Positions 34,618 through 44,575 of a DNA stretch of 64,000 nucleotides are shown here, one piece after another. Made by a program: the position numbers and the translations under genes. Numbering within the stretch: position 1 is the stretch's first letter; each line of letters begins with the position of its first letter. Source of the DNA: Paracandidimonas soli (GTDB lineage Bacteria; Pseudomonadota; Gammaproteobacteria; Burkholderiales; Burkholderiaceae_B); the NCBI RefSeq assembly GCF_004342005.1, contig NZ_SMBX01000001.1, forward strand, positions 620,001 through 684,000, in the 5' to 3' direction. The notes below the pieces were generated by a model. It made no database searches and was not told where the DNA came from. It worked only from the letters and a program-made list of their open reading frames with translations.

Positions 34618-36567
34618 ATGACGGAACAATCTCTTTATCCCGCTCCCGCCGGTTTCGCCGGGCCCGACACAGTCGATGCCGCAGCCTATGAGGCGGCCTA
34701 CCGCAGATCGCTGGAATCCCCTGATGCGTTCTGGGCGGACGTGGCCGAGCGCCTGCAGTGGTTCAAGAAGCCCACGAAGATCCGAGACGTCAATTTCAGC
34801 CCCGATGATTTCCGCCTCCGCTGGTACGAAGACGGAGAATTGAACGCCAGCGTCAACTGTCTGGACCGGCATCTCGAAACGCGTGGAGACAAGCCGGCCA
34901 TCATCTGGGAGGCCGACAGCCCCGATGCTCCATCACAGCACATCACCTATCGCGAGCTGCACGCGAGGGTCTGCAAATTCGCCAACGGGCTGCGCAGCCT
35001 GGGCGTGAAGAAGGGCGACCGGGTCACGGTCTATCTGCCCATGGTCGTGGATGCCGCCGTGGCGCTGCTGGCCTGCGCGCGCATCGGAGCCATCCACAAC
35101 GTGGTGTTCGGCGGCTTCTCGCCCACCTCCGTGGCGGACCGCATCCGCGACTGTGGCGCCAGCATCGTCATCACGGCGGACGAGGGTCTGCGCGCGGGCA
35201 AGCCGGTGCCGCTGAAGCAGAATGTGGATGCCGCGCTCAGGCAGGAAGGCACCGACAGTGTGAAGACGGTCGTGGTGCTGAAGCATACGGGCGGCAACGT
35301 GCCTTTCCAGGAAGGACGGGATCGCTGGTGGCACGACGTCATCGAAGGACAGCCGGAACAGTGCGAGCCGGAACGCATGAACGCGGAGGATCCGCTGTTC
35401 ATCCTGTACACCTCCGGCAGTACCGGCAAGCCCAAGGGCGTGGTGCATACCACGGGCGGCTATCTGGTCTATGTCAGCATGACGCACGAACTCGTATTCG
35501 ACCTGCGCGAAGACGATATTTTCTGGTGCACGGCCGATATCGGCTGGGTCACGGGTCACAGCTACATCGTCTACGGCCCCCTGGCCAACGGTGCGACGAC
35601 AGTGATGTTCGAAGGGGTGCCCAGCTATCCGAATGCCTCGCGTTTCTGGCAAGTGGTCGACAAGCACAAGGTCACGATTTTCTACACCGCGCCGACGGCC
35701 ATCCGCGCGCTGATGCGCGAAGGCGAGGAGCCGGTCAAGACGTCCTCGCGCAAGTCGCTGCGCCTGCTGGGGTCGGTCGGCGAACCCATCAACCCGGAAG
35801 CCTGGCGCTGGTATCACTCGGTTGTCGGAGAAGGGCGCTGCCCCATCGTCGATACCTGGTGGCAGACGGAAAACGGCGGCATCCTGATCGCGCCGCTGCT
35901 CGGTGTCGGCCCGGTCAAGCCGGGGGCGGCATCCAAGCCCTTGTACGGCATCCGTCCCGCGCTGGTAGGCGCCGACGGCGAGCTGGTGCAGGGAGCGGGC
36001 GAAGGGCACCTGATCATCCAGGACTCCTGGCCCGGGCAGGCCCGTACGGTCTATGGCGACCATCAGCGCTTCATCGATACCTATTTCCGCACCTATCCTG
36101 GCAATTACTTCACCGGAGACGGCGCGCGCCGCGACGAGGATGGCGATTACTGGATCACCGGCCGGGTCGACGATGTGATCAACGTCAGCGGCCACCGCCT
36201 GGGCACGGCGGAGGTGGAAAGCGCCCTGGTCGCCCATCCCAAAGTGGCGGAGGCCGCGGCCGTCGGCTTCAACCATGATGTGAAGGGCCAGGGCATTTAT
36301 ATCTATGTCACGCTGGTGGCGGGCGAGCAGGGCACAGAAGAGCTGCGCAAGGAGCTCGTCAATCATGTGCGCGGCATCATCGGCCCGATCGCCACGCCGG
36401 ATCACATACAATGGGCGCCTGCCCTGCCCAAGACGCGTTCGGGCAAGATCATGCGCCGCATCCTGCGCAAGATCGCGGAAAACGCGCCCGAGCAACTGGG
36501 CGATACCAGTACGCTGGCCGATCCGACCGTGGTCGATACGCTGGTCGAGGAGCGCTGCATCAAGTAG
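34618..36567 (+). CDS. acs: acetyl-CoA synthetase
   Basis: A 649-residue AMP-forming acetyl-CoA synthetase that activates acetate. The ATP loop is [12 protein letters not shown], the acyl pocket region [20 protein letters not shown], then WWQTENGG, and the C-terminal TRSGKIMRR lysine that is the usual acetylation site. Length and sequence match Acs rather than propionyl-CoA synthetase. It is followed by the response regulator and opposed by the sensor of a CrbSR-type pair, which regulates acs in vibrios and pseudomonads. Confidence 0.95.
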   Translation: MTEQSLYPAPAGFAGPDTVDAAAYEAAYRRSLESPDAFWADVAERLQWFKKPTKIRDVNFSPDDFRLRWYEDGELNASVNCLDRHLETRGDKPAIIWEADSPDAPSQHITYRELHARVCKFANGLRSLGVKKGDRVTVYLPMVVDAAVALLACARIGAIHNVVFGGFSPTSVADRIRDCGASIVITADEGLRAGKPVPLKQNVDAALRQEGTDSVKTVVVLKHTGGNVPFQEGRDRWWHDVIEGQPEQCEPERMNAEDPLFILYTSGSTGKPKGVVHTTGGYLVYVSMTHELVFDLREDDIFWCTADIGWVTGHSYIVYGPLANGATTVMFEGVPSYPNASRFWQVVDKHKVTIFYTAPTAIRALMREGEEPVKTSSRKSLRLLGSVGEPINPEAWRWYHSVVGEGRCPIVDTWWQTENGGILIAPLLGVGPVKPGAASKPLYGIRPALVGADGELVQGAGEGHLIIQDSWPGQARTVYGDHQRFIDTYFRTYPGNYFTGDGARRDEDGDYWITGRVDDVINVSGHRLGTAEVESALVAHPKVAEAAAVGFNHDVKGQGIYIYVTLVAGEQGTEELRKELVNHVRGIIGPIATPDHIQWAPALPKTRSGKIMRRILRKIAENAPEQLGDTSTLADPTVVDTLVEERCIK

Positions 36568-36658
36568 TATCCGCAGCGGGGATTGCGCCGCTCGACTGTG
36601 CGATCTCCGTTGCCGGCCTGGGGGCCTTTCTCATTTTCGCGCGGGCGCCGTAGCCTTC

Positions 36659-37333
36659 ATGACAGAGCTGTTGATCGCCGATGACCATCCCTTGTTTCGC
36701 GAAGCATTGCGCGGGGTGGTGGCGCGCGCGTTTCCCGGCACGGCCATCCACGAAGCGGACAGCCTCGAGCGCCTGTACGTCCTGGTGGACGCTTATCCCG
36801 ATGCCGACCTGCTGCTGCTCGATCTCGACATGCCCGGGGCGCAGGGGTTTGGAGCCCTGATGCATTTGCAGGGCCTGCAGCCGCAGCTTCCCATCGTGAT
36901 CGTTTCCGGCCATGAAGATCCAGCGCTGATGCGCCGGGCGCTGGATCATGGCGCCATGGGCTTCATTCCCAAGTCCGCCGATGTCCATACGCTGGATGCC
37001 GCCTTGCATCAGGTGCTGGACGGCACTCCCTGGATTCCCCAGCAGGCGCGCCAGGCGGCGGGCGCCGACGATGTCGAACAGGCGGCCGCCAACGGCGTCA
37101 GGGAATTGACCCCGCAGCAATTCCGGGTGCTGCAGATGGTCGGAGCCGGTCAATTGAACAAGCAGATCGCGCATGAGCTGGGCGTATCGGAGGCCACGGT
37201 CAAGGCCCATATGACGGCCATCATGCGCAAGCTGGGCGTCAGCAACCGCACGCAGGCAGTGCTGATCGCCGGCAGGCTCGGGCTGAACCTGCCCTCCGGG
37301 CCGGCGGATGCCGATATCGGCCAGCGCGCGTAA
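36659..37333 (+). CDS. crbR: LuxR-type response regulator, CrbR-like
   Basis: A 224-residue regulator: receiver domain with the acidic pair ADDH (residues 7-10), phospho-acceptor Asp55 in LLLLDLDMPG and Lys of FIPKSA; C-terminal LuxR helix-turn-helix (GQLNKQIAHELGVSEATVKA). The ATG at 36659 is used; the same frame stays open back into acs, which is not relevant. It lies between acs and the convergent sensor gene, as in other CrbSR loci. Confidence 0.88.
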   Translation: MTELLIADDHPLFREALRGVVARAFPGTAIHEADSLERLYVLVDAYPDADLLLLDLDMPGAQGFGALMHLQGLQPQLPIVIVSGHEDPALMRRALDHGAMGFIPKSADVHTLDAALHQVLDGTPWIPQQARQAAGADDVEQAAANGVRELTPQQFRVLQMVGAGQLNKQIAHELGVSEATVKAHMTAIMRKLGVSNRTQAVLIAGRLGLNLPSGPADADIGQRA

Positions 37334-37342
37334 GCGCAGCGA

Positions 37343-40300
37343 TCAGATTTCCGTCTCCTGCGCCTGCTTCTTCCTGGCCTGCGCCGTCAGGAAGGCGCGC
37401 AGCGATGCGGGCTTGACGGGTTTGGTCAGGACGCGATAACCGCGTTCCCTGGCAATCTGCTTGAGCTTGTCGCTGCCATCGGCCGTCAGCAATGCGCCTA
37501 CGATATCGGGATGGTGCTCCCTCAGCAGGTCCAGGCTGTCCAGGCCGTCCAGCCTGTCGTGCAGGTGATAGTCCACCAGCAGGACATCCGGCACGTTTTC
37601 CTCTTCCTGCATGCAGGCCAGCGCCTGGTTCACGGTCGTTGCCAGGATCACATGGACTTGCCAGCGCTGCAGCAGCGCTTCCATCCCCGCCAGAATGTCA
37701 TGGTCATTGTCCAGGCAGAGCACGCGCAGCCCCGGCAGATGGTTGTCGGCGGGCGGTTTGTAGGTGGGCTGGGCGGGCGAGACGGCCGATGGGGGCGCCG
37801 CGGTTGGCGCCAGGACGGAGAACACGCTGCCTTTGCCAACGACGGAGCGGGCGTCCAGTGCGTGGCCCAGGCGCAGGGAAATGCGCTGGCAGATGGAGAG
37901 CCCGAGTCCGAGTCCGCGTCCGTCCCAATCGAAGGGCTGTTCGTAGCGATGGAATTCGTCGTAGATCTGGCGCAGGTGATGCGACGGGATGCCGGGGCCG
38001 GTATCCCATACCTGAAGCAGTACGCCGCCATCTTTGGGGCGGGCCGCCAGGAGAATGGCGCCCGACCTGGTGTAGCGCAGCGCATTGGCCAGGAAGTTCT
38101 GCAGCATGCGTCGCAGCAGCCTGCGGTCGCTGAGGACGTATCGCGGGCGGGCGTGGACACGCAGATCCAGCCCCCGTGCGGCGGCCATCGGCCGGTATTG
38201 CTCGGTCAGTTGCTCCAGCAACTCGGCGGCATCGAATACGGTCAGCTCGGGACGCAGGGCGCCCGCGTCCAGGCGTGAAATGTCCAGCAGGCCGTCCAGC
38301 AGCTCTTCGGCTGAACGCAGCGACGTGTCGATGCGCTCGGCAAGATAGGCGGCATCCCGGGAACCGTCGTTCTCCCTGAGCGCCGAGGTGAACAGGCGGG
38401 CGGCGTTGATGGGCTGCAGCACATCGTGGCTGATGGCGGTCAGGAAGCGCGAGCGTGTTTCGTTGGCTTTTTCCGCTTCGCGAGTGCGCTCGTCGACGCG
38501 CTGTTCCAGGGTTTCGTTCATTTCGCGCAGCGCTTGTTCTACGCGTTTGTAGTCGGTAACGTCGCTGTAGCTGGTGACATAGCCGCCGCCCGGCAGCGGC
38601 TTGCCGCGCAGGGCGATGACGTGGCCAGTGCGCAGCGTGCGCTCATAGACGTGGCGCGACCCCGCCTGCATGTAGGCTACGCGCTTGGCGATTTCCTGCT
38701 CGATGTCGATGTTGGCGACATTGCCCAGTTCGCCGCGCTCGGCGTTGAAGCGGATCAGGTCCGCCACCGATTTGCCGACATAGAGCATGTCCTGTGGGTA
38801 GTCGAACAATTGCTGGTAGCGCTGGTTCCAGGCGACCAGGCGCATTTCGCTGTCGACTACGCTGACGCCCTGATCGATGTGTTCCAGCGTAGCCAGCAGA
38901 ATATCGCGGTTGAAGCGCAGCTCCTCCCCGGCTTCGTCCAGCACGGCCATGACGGCGGTCACTTCCATGCCCGAGCCCTTCAGCGCGCTGGCGAGCACGA
39001 CGCGGGCGGACGATGCGCCGACGGCAGCGGCCAATAGCAGTTCAGTGAAGTGCAGCCAGCGGCGGTCGGCGCGCAGGTTGGCGTCGAGCGCGATGCCGCG
39101 CTTCTTGGCTTCGTCGGAAAAGGCGCGTTGCGCCGCGGTTTCTCCCGATACCCGACCCGCAAGCGCCAGCAGATCCTGGACCAGGAGATTGCCCTCCCAT
39201 TGGTCGGGGGCCTGCAGATGGCGTTTGGCATAGGGGTTCAGGAATGGCTCGGCGCGCAGACGCTCTCCCAGGCTGGGGCGCTTGCGGGCGGAAACGATCA
39301 GCATGGCGCCCACATTGAACAGCAGGGACCAGAACGCCCCGTGCGTCAGCGGATCCCAGCCTTCGACCCCGAACAACTGGTGCGGCCTAAGCCAGGCGAT
39401 GCCCAGCGGACCTTCGTGCAGCCAGGCGTCGTCCATCCAGCCGCTGGAGGTCAGGGTGGGCAGGAGCAGTGTATATATCCACAAGCCGAATCCGATCAGC
39501 AGTCCGGCTTCCACGCCCTGGCGGCTGGCGCCGCGCCAGTACAGGCCGCCGATGAGCCCCGGGCCGAACTGCGCCACTGCCGCGAATGCCATGAGGCCGA
39601 AGGAGGCAAGTGCGGTATCGCTGCCGCTGGTGCGGTAGTAGCCATAGGCCAGGGCCGCCAGGCAGGCGATGGAGATACGCCGGATCCACAGCACGGCGCG
39701 CGCCATGTTGGCCTGTCCCTGGTGAGCCCATCCGCGGCGCAGCAGGATGGGCATGATCAGGTCGTTGCTGACCATGGTGGCCAGCGCCACGCTAACCACG
39801 ATCACCATGCCTGTGGCGGCAGAGAATCCTCCGATGTAGACCATGAGGGCAAGGCCGACATTGCCTTGTGATAGCGGCAATGCCAGCATGAAGCTGTCGG
39901 GAGCGATATCGCTGCCATAGCCGAACAGGGAGACGCCCGCGCTGGCGATGGGCAGCACCACCAGGCTGACGATGAGCAGGTAGCCGCCGAACAGCCAGCG
40001 GGCGCGCCGGATGTCGCTCACGTCCAGGCACTCGACGATGGCTACGTGGAACTGGCGCGGAAGACAGATGATGGCGGCGAAGGCAAGCAGGGTCTGCCCG
40101 GCGAAACCCACTGGAGGCGTGGATTCCAGCAGCGCCCGGGTGGCGGCGACCAGTTGCAGGTCGTTGCCTTTGAACCAGGCCATGGCGAATACGCCCATGG
40201 CGACGAGGGCCAGCAGCTTGACCAGCGACTCGAATGCGACTGCCAGGATAAGGCCGGGCCTGTGCTCCGTGGCGTCTACCTGGCGCGTACCGAACAGGAT

Positions 40301-40810
40301 GGCGAACAGCGCCATGAGCACGGCCACATACAGCGCTGGATCGCCCAAGGGGCTGGACATGGTATGGGAACCGCTGAGCACGCTCAGGCTGGTGGTGACG
40401 GCCTTGTATTGCAGCGCCAGATAGGGAATGGCGGCGATCAGGGCAATGAAGGCGACGATGGCTGCCAGCCGCTGCGATCTGCCGTAGCGGGACGCGATGA
40501 AGTCGGCAATGGAGACGGTGTTCTGTGACTGGGCGATCAACGCCAGCCGCTCCAGGATGCGCCAGCCGAACAGCAGCATGAGCAGCGGACCCAGGTAGAT
40601 GGGAAGATAGCCGATGCCATGGCGGACGGCAGATCCGACCGCGCCGTAGAAAGTCCAAGACGAGCAGTAGACGGCCAGCGCCAAACTGTAGACGGCAGGG
40701 CGCAGCCAGGGGCGCTGCGGATATAGCGGGAAGCGGTCGCCGGCCCACGCGATGGCGAACAGTATGGCGGCATATAACAGAGAGGCCAGTACAACCCATC
40801 CGGGCAGCAT
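37343..40810 (-). CDS. crbS: hybrid sensor histidine kinase with sodium/solute symporter domain, CrbS-like
   Basis: A 1155-residue membrane sensor. Residues about 1-500 form a sodium:solute symporter-like domain with about 13 membrane segments; then a PAS region, the HisKA helix with His795 (ISHDVLQP), the ATPase domain (GPGIP, GRGLGLGLSI) and a C-terminal receiver with Asp1080 (LLVDYHLHD). This is the layout of CrbS, which with CrbR switches acs on during acetate use. Start 40810 has AAGGACA before it; the frame runs to 40852. Confidence 0.9.
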   Translation of the reverse strand: MLPGWVVLASLLYAAILFAIAWAGDRFPLYPQRPWLRPAVYSLALAVYCSSWTFYGAVGSAVRHGIGYLPIYLGPLLMLLFGWRILERLALIAQSQNTVSIADFIASRYGRSQRLAAIVAFIALIAAIPYLALQYKAVTTSLSVLSGSHTMSSPLGDPALYVAVLMALFAILFGTRQVDATEHRPGLILAVAFESLVKLLALVAMGVFAMAWFKGNDLQLVAATRALLESTPPVGFAGQTLLAFAAIICLPRQFHVAIVECLDVSDIRRARWLFGGYLLIVSLVVLPIASAGVSLFGYGSDIAPDSFMLALPLSQGNVGLALMVYIGGFSAATGMVIVVSVALATMVSNDLIMPILLRRGWAHQGQANMARAVLWIRRISIACLAALAYGYYRTSGSDTALASFGLMAFAAVAQFGPGLIGGLYWRGASRQGVEAGLLIGFGLWIYTLLLPTLTSSGWMDDAWLHEGPLGIAWLRPHQLFGVEGWDPLTHGAFWSLLFNVGAMLIVSARKRPSLGERLRAEPFLNPYAKRHLQAPDQWEGNLLVQDLLALAGRVSGETAAQRAFSDEAKKRGIALDANLRADRRWLHFTELLLAAAVGASSARVVLASALKGSGMEVTAVMAVLDEAGEELRFNRDILLATLEHIDQGVSVVDSEMRLVAWNQRYQQLFDYPQDMLYVGKSVADLIRFNAERGELGNVANIDIEQEIAKRVAYMQAGSRHVYERTLRTGHVIALRGKPLPGGGYVTSYSDVTDYKRVEQALREMNETLEQRVDERTREAEKANETRSRFLTAISHDVLQPINAARLFTSALRENDGSRDAAYLAERIDTSLRSAEELLDGLLDISRLDAGALRPELTVFDAAELLEQLTEQYRPMAAARGLDLRVHARPRYVLSDRRLLRRMLQNFLANALRYTRSGAILLAARPKDGGVLLQVWDTGPGIPSHHLRQIYDEFHRYEQPFDWDGRGLGLGLSICQRISLRLGHALDARSVVGKGSVFSVLAPTAAPPSAVSPAQPTYKPPADNHLPGLRVLCLDNDHDILAGMEALLQRWQVHVILATTVNQALACMQEEENVPDVLLVDYHLHDRLDGLDSLDLLREHHPDIVGALLTADGSDKLKQIARERGYRVLTKPVKPASLRAFLTAQARKKQAQETEI

Positions 40811-41036
40811 GATCGCGGTGTCCTTTTTTGCCGCCGGGCCGTCCAGCGGCAAAAAGCGCCCCTATGGAGGGCGGCAAGCCGAAGGCGCGGCGCGGGGATG
40901 TTTTTATGATCGTTTTATTCTTGTCGGGGTATTTTAACGGTTCGCAGGAGGTCATTGTTTGCGTTGCGCCAATACGGCCGGCGGCGATGGCCGGGGAATT
41001 TGTCACAAAAGGCGTAGAATGCCTACATCTGGTGCA

Positions 41037-41157
41037 TGACCACGCGCTCAAGCGCAAGCCTCGTCGTTCACGACGAGCTCGAGCGAGGCAGTGTTCATAC
41101 GGCGCCGCAGGCGCCCCCGTATTGTGGCGAGGAAGCTCCCGACTTCAGGCGGGACTG
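41037..41157 (+). repeat. ~120-bp dispersed structured repeat, copy 2
   Basis: Starts TGACCACGCGC and ends in the CTCCCG-acttcagg-CGGGA hairpin, 23 bp before the Bug start at 41181. Highly similar to copy 3. Hairpin arms CTCGTCG/CGACGAG are kept. It forms most of the leader of the Bug gene. Confidence 0.88.
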
Positions 41158-41180
41158 ATTTACAAGAGGAGAAAACAACA

Positions 41181-42197
41181 ATGAGTATGTTCAATACCGG
41201 CCGTATCCCGGCGTCCAAATGGGTTGGTGCGTTTGCCATGACGGCGGCATGCCTGGGCTTCGGGCAGGCCAGCCTGGCGCAGGGCGGCTATCCGTCCAAG
41301 CCCATACAGTTCGTGGTGCCATATGCACCCGGCGGCCCCCTGGACAACGTCGCGCGTCTGCTGGCGGAAAAAGTCCAGCCGGAGCTGGGCCAGCCCGTCG
41401 TCGTGGAAAACCGTCCGGGCGCGGGAGGCAATATCGGCGCGGCCTATGTCGCCAAGGCCGCTCCCGATGGCTATACCCTGGTCATGGGAGCCGTAGCCAT
41501 CAATGCCATCAACCCCTGGCTGTATCCGGACCTTCCGTTCGATCCGGTCAAGAGCTTCGCGCCAGTGACATTGCTGGCTTCCGTGCCCAATGTGCTGATC
41601 GTGAATGCCGATTTCGCGAAGGCCAACAACATCGATTCGGTCAAGGATCTGGTCGAATACGCCAAGAAGCACGATGGCGAGCTTAACTTCGCCTCGGGCG
41701 GCAACGGCAGCGCCGGACACCTGGCCGGCGAGTTGCTCAATGTCCGCGAAGGCGTGAAGACTGTGCACGTGCCCTATGCCGGCGCAGCGCCGGCCAAGCT
41801 GGCGCTGCTCAGTGCGCAGGTGCATTTCATGTTCGATAACCTGGCATCGGCTGCAGGGCTGATCAAGGACGGGCAGGTCAAGGCGCTGGCCGTGACGACG
41901 GCGGAACGCTCTTCCATCTACCCCGACCTGCCGACCATGCAGGAAGCGGGTGTCGACAAGTTCGACCTGGGAACGTGGTTCGGCGTGTTCTCCACCGGCG
42001 GCACGCCGGATGAGGCGATCGAAGTGCTGCATCGCGCCTATGCCAAGGCCATGAAGGATCCGGCGGTCAGCAAGGCGCTGCTGGCGATGGGCTCCGACAT
42101 CGAGCCGAATACGCCGGCGGAGTTCGCCGAGATGGTGCAGCGCGAACTGGCCAAGTACAAGGAAATCGTGGAAGTGTCGGGCGCGAAGCTGTTCTGA
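41181..42197 (+). CDS. Bug/TctC-family periplasmic solute-binding protein
   Basis: A 338-residue receptor with a Sec signal ending in SLA/QGGYPSKPI. Motifs: FVVPYAPGGPLDN, ENRPGAGGNIG, DGYTLVMG, HVPYAGAAPAK and YPDLPTM. AGAGGAG precedes ATG 41181; an in-frame codon at 41091 lies inside repeat copy 2 and is rejected. The gene is bracketed by direct repeats, and its stop codon is the first triplet of copy 3. No enzyme gene belongs to it. Ligand unknown. Confidence 0.9.
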   Translation: MSMFNTGRIPASKWVGAFAMTAACLGFGQASLAQGGYPSKPIQFVVPYAPGGPLDNVARLLAEKVQPELGQPVVVENRPGAGGNIGAAYVAKAAPDGYTLVMGAVAINAINPWLYPDLPFDPVKSFAPVTLLASVPNVLIVNADFAKANNIDSVKDLVEYAKKHDGELNFASGGNGSAGHLAGELLNVREGVKTVHVPYAGAAPAKLALLSAQVHFMFDNLASAAGLIKDGQVKALAVTTAERSSIYPDLPTMQEAGVDKFDLGTWFGVFSTGGTPDEAIEVLHRAYAKAMKDPAVSKALLAMGSDIEPNTPAEFAEMVQRELAKYKEIVEVSGAKLF

Positions 42198-42319
42198 CCA
42201 CGCGCCCAAGCGCAAGCTTCGTCGTTCACGACGAGGTCAAGCGAGGCAGTGTTCATATGGCGCCGCAGGCGCCCCCGTATGGTGGCGAGGAAGCGCCCGA
42301 CTTCAGGCGGGAGTGACTC
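42195..42319 (+). repeat. ~120-bp dispersed structured repeat, copy 3
   Basis: Begins TGACCACGCGC, the TGA being the stop of the Bug gene, and ends GGCGGGAGTGACTC. It has the same internal hairpins as copies 1 and 2 and the same orientation, so copies 2 and 3 are direct repeats around one gene. Confidence 0.88.
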
Positions 42320-42390
42320 ACCCGATGTAAGCCTGGGCCGGCAGGCCCGGGCGTCTTCGATGCATTCCGGTGCACCTGTATGTAATACAC

Positions 42391-42431
42391 GGGCCATCGA
42401 GCGGGACTGCGGAGTCCATGCTCGATGGCCC
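42391..42431 (+). terminator. Rho-independent terminator
   Basis: GGGCCATCGAGC (42391-42402) and GCTCGATGGCCC (42420-42431) form a perfect 12-bp stem, followed by GATTTTC. It ends the Bug transcript and separates it from the lipoprotein gene. The 356-bp gap 42320-42675 holds no other recognisable gene. Confidence 0.8.
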
Positions 42432-42675
42432 GATTTTCATGGATTCGCCCGGCGCGGCTACCATCCATTGTTTCGTTCATTCGTCAACGACTGCAAATTG
42501 CGCAAAAATGTTACATCTATCGGGGCCGGCGCTTGATAGTATGCCTTCCGTAAGCAGGACATGATGCCGTGCGGGGAGCGCGCTCTGGCAGCAGAGTGCG
42601 GATCCGGGCGGACTGCGCAATGTGCGCCGTGTCTGGGCGATACGATCGCAAGATCTGAAAACAAGGAGAATCACA

Positions 42676-43332
42676 ATGGAACTGTCCAAGCGTATTGGCC
42701 GTATCGGCGCATGCCTGAGCGTTGTCGTTCTGGCTGCGGGTTGCACAGCAACAGGAACGCAGGGCGGACGCACTGCCGTGGGAGCGGGTGCGGGCGCGGC
42801 CGTGGGCGCGGGTCTTGGCGCATTGATCGGTGACAGCAGCAAGGCCGCCGCCATCGGCGCGGGCGTCGGCGCCGTCGCCGGCGGCATCGTCGGCTACAAC
42901 TGGTCGAAGATCAAGAATGACGTGCAGGAGTCCGGCGCCTCCAACCTTGGCGTGGATGTGACGGAAATGGCCGATGGCTCGCTGCGCGTCAACATCCCCA
43001 GCAATGTTTCCTTCGATACCGGCCGCTCCGACCTGAAGCCCGCCTTGCTGCCGGTGCTCGACAGCGTCGCACGCGCGCTGGTACAGCATCCGCAACTGCG
43101 CGCCAAGTCCATCGGGCACACCGACAGTACGGGTTCGGCGGCCGTCAACCAGAAGCTGTCCGTCGATCGCGCGCGTTCGGTCACGAACTACCTGGCCGGC
43201 CAGGGCGTGGCGGGAGACCGCCTGACCGCGGAAGGCCGCGGTCCCGACTATCCGGTGGCGGACAACGGCACGGCGGAAGGCCGCGCCATGAACCGTCGTG
43301 TGGAGCTGTACCTGTACGCCGTGCAGCAGTAA
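42676..43332 (+). CDS. OmpA-family lipoprotein with glycine zipper
   Basis: A 218-residue outer-membrane lipoprotein (YiaD type). The signal peptide ends in the lipobox LAAGC with Cys23; residues about 35-75 are a Gly/Ala-rich glycine-zipper (GAGAGAAVGAGLGALIG); the C-terminal 110 residues are an OmpA peptidoglycan-binding domain with the NIPSNVSFDTGRSDL start, IGHTDSTGS and NRRVELYL. AAGGAG precedes the ATG. Likely links outer membrane and peptidoglycan. Confidence 0.92.
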   Translation: MELSKRIGRIGACLSVVVLAAGCTATGTQGGRTAVGAGAGAAVGAGLGALIGDSSKAAAIGAGVGAVAGGIVGYNWSKIKNDVQESGASNLGVDVTEMADGSLRVNIPSNVSFDTGRSDLKPALLPVLDSVARALVQHPQLRAKSIGHTDSTGSAAVNQKLSVDRARSVTNYLAGQGVAGDRLTAEGRGPDYPVADNGTAEGRAMNRRVELYLYAVQQ

Positions 43333-43379
43333 GTCTCCCGGCCGCCAGGCCCGGCCGATGGCCGAGGCCAGGCATCAGG

Positions 43380-43420
43380 AAAATGCGCCGCAATGCCAGT
43401 TCATTGCGACGCATTTTTTT
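43380..43420. terminator. Rho-independent terminator, bidirectional
   Basis: AAAATGCGCCGCAATG and CATTGCGACGCATTTT form a 16-bp stem with one mismatch and a 6-nt loop, followed by TTT (to 43420) on the plus strand and preceded by A residues that give U on the other. It serves the lipoprotein gene and the convergent Bug gene. Confidence 0.9.
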
Positions 43421-43467
43421 GTCTAGGGCCGCCCCTGGACAAAAGCTTCCTCTTGAGGCGGCGCCGG

Positions 43468-44478
43468 TCAGTTGACCTGTATCCCCGCTTTTTTGGCCAG
43501 GTCCTTCCACATGGGGATTTCCGTCTTCACGACGGCATCCAGTTCCGCGGGCGTGCTGCCCACGGCGACCGCGCCCTGGGCCATGAAGGATTCCTGAACC
43601 TTCTTGTCCTTGCTGGCTTCGACGATTGCGCCGTGCAGCTTTTCGATGGCCTCGTCCGGGGTTTTGGCCGGCGCAAAGATGGCGTACCAGGAGTCTACAT
43701 TGAACCCTTCTATGGTTTCGGAGACGGCCGGGATGTCCGGCATGACCGGCGTGCGCTTTTCGGTGGAAACCGCCAGCGCCTTCAATTGGCCGTTCTTGAT
43801 GAAGGACGTGACCGAAGGCAGAGATACCCAGAGCAGCGGAATCTGTCCTCCGACGACATCCACCGTGGCCGGACCGCCGCCGCGATAGGGCACATGCATG
43901 AGCTTCACGTTTCCGGCGCGCAGCTTGAGCAGTTCGCCCGCGATGTGGCTGGGAGAGCCGGTGCCTGCGGATCCATAGGGCACTTCCGTTTTTGATGCCT
44001 TGACGTATTCGATGAGTTCGGCAATCGAGGAGGGCGGAAACGAAGGATGGGCTACCAGGACCTGCGGGGCCGATGCGACCAGCGATACCGGCTTCAGGTC
44101 CTTTTCCGTATCGAAGGGCAGCGAGGTGTAGATGGCGGGGTTGATGGTGTGCGATGACAGGGTGATCAGCAGGGTGTAGCCATCGGGCGCGGCGCGCGCC
44201 ACGGCGCCAGTCGCAATGGTGCCGCCGGCGCCGCCCTTGTTTTCCACGACGACGGTCTGGCCCAGGGACTTGCTGAGCGGATCCTGCAGGATGCGGGCGG
44301 CCACGTCCACGCTGCCCCCTGCGGGGTAGGATACGATCAGGCTGATGGGCTTGTTCGGGTAGTCGCTTGCGGCAAGGCCGATGGCGGGCAGCGCCAACGT
44401 CAATGCCGCCACGGTTGCCCTGACTGCTGCGATGCCTGGCGAGCGGCGTACCGCCGAGCTTTTTGCTGTCGTCTTCAT
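43468..44478 (-). CDS. Bug/TctC-family periplasmic solute-binding protein
   Basis: A 336-residue receptor with a long signal peptide ending near GLA/ASDYPNKPI. Motifs: LIVSYPAGGSVDV, ENKGGAGG, DGYTLLIT, HVPYRGGGPA and MPDIPAV. It is the last gene behind the CoA transferase and enoyl-CoA hydratase genes (97-bp gap), so it probably binds the organic acid metabolised by them. Confidence 0.9.
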   Translation of the reverse strand: MKTTAKSSAVRRSPGIAAVRATVAALTLALPAIGLAASDYPNKPISLIVSYPAGGSVDVAARILQDPLSKSLGQTVVVENKGGAGGTIATGAVARAAPDGYTLLITLSSHTINPAIYTSLPFDTEKDLKPVSLVASAPQVLVAHPSFPPSSIAELIEYVKASKTEVPYGSAGTGSPSHIAGELLKLRAGNVKLMHVPYRGGGPATVDVVGGQIPLLWVSLPSVTSFIKNGQLKALAVSTEKRTPVMPDIPAVSETIEGFNVDSWYAIFAPAKTPDEAIEKLHGAIVEASKDKKVQESFMAQGAVAVGSTPAELDAVVKTEIPMWKDLAKKAGIQVN

Positions 44479-44575
44479 TGTCTCTCCGTATTGTTTTGCG
44501 ATCCGGGTAGTGGATTGAGCCGCACCGCTGGATCAGGCGATGAGCGCTTTTTCTGGTCGTTCGTATAGGCTGGAT

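Noticed and set aside
34933-36495. 520-codon minus-strand frame opposite acs
   Set aside because: Shadow of acs; no motif and no ribosome site.
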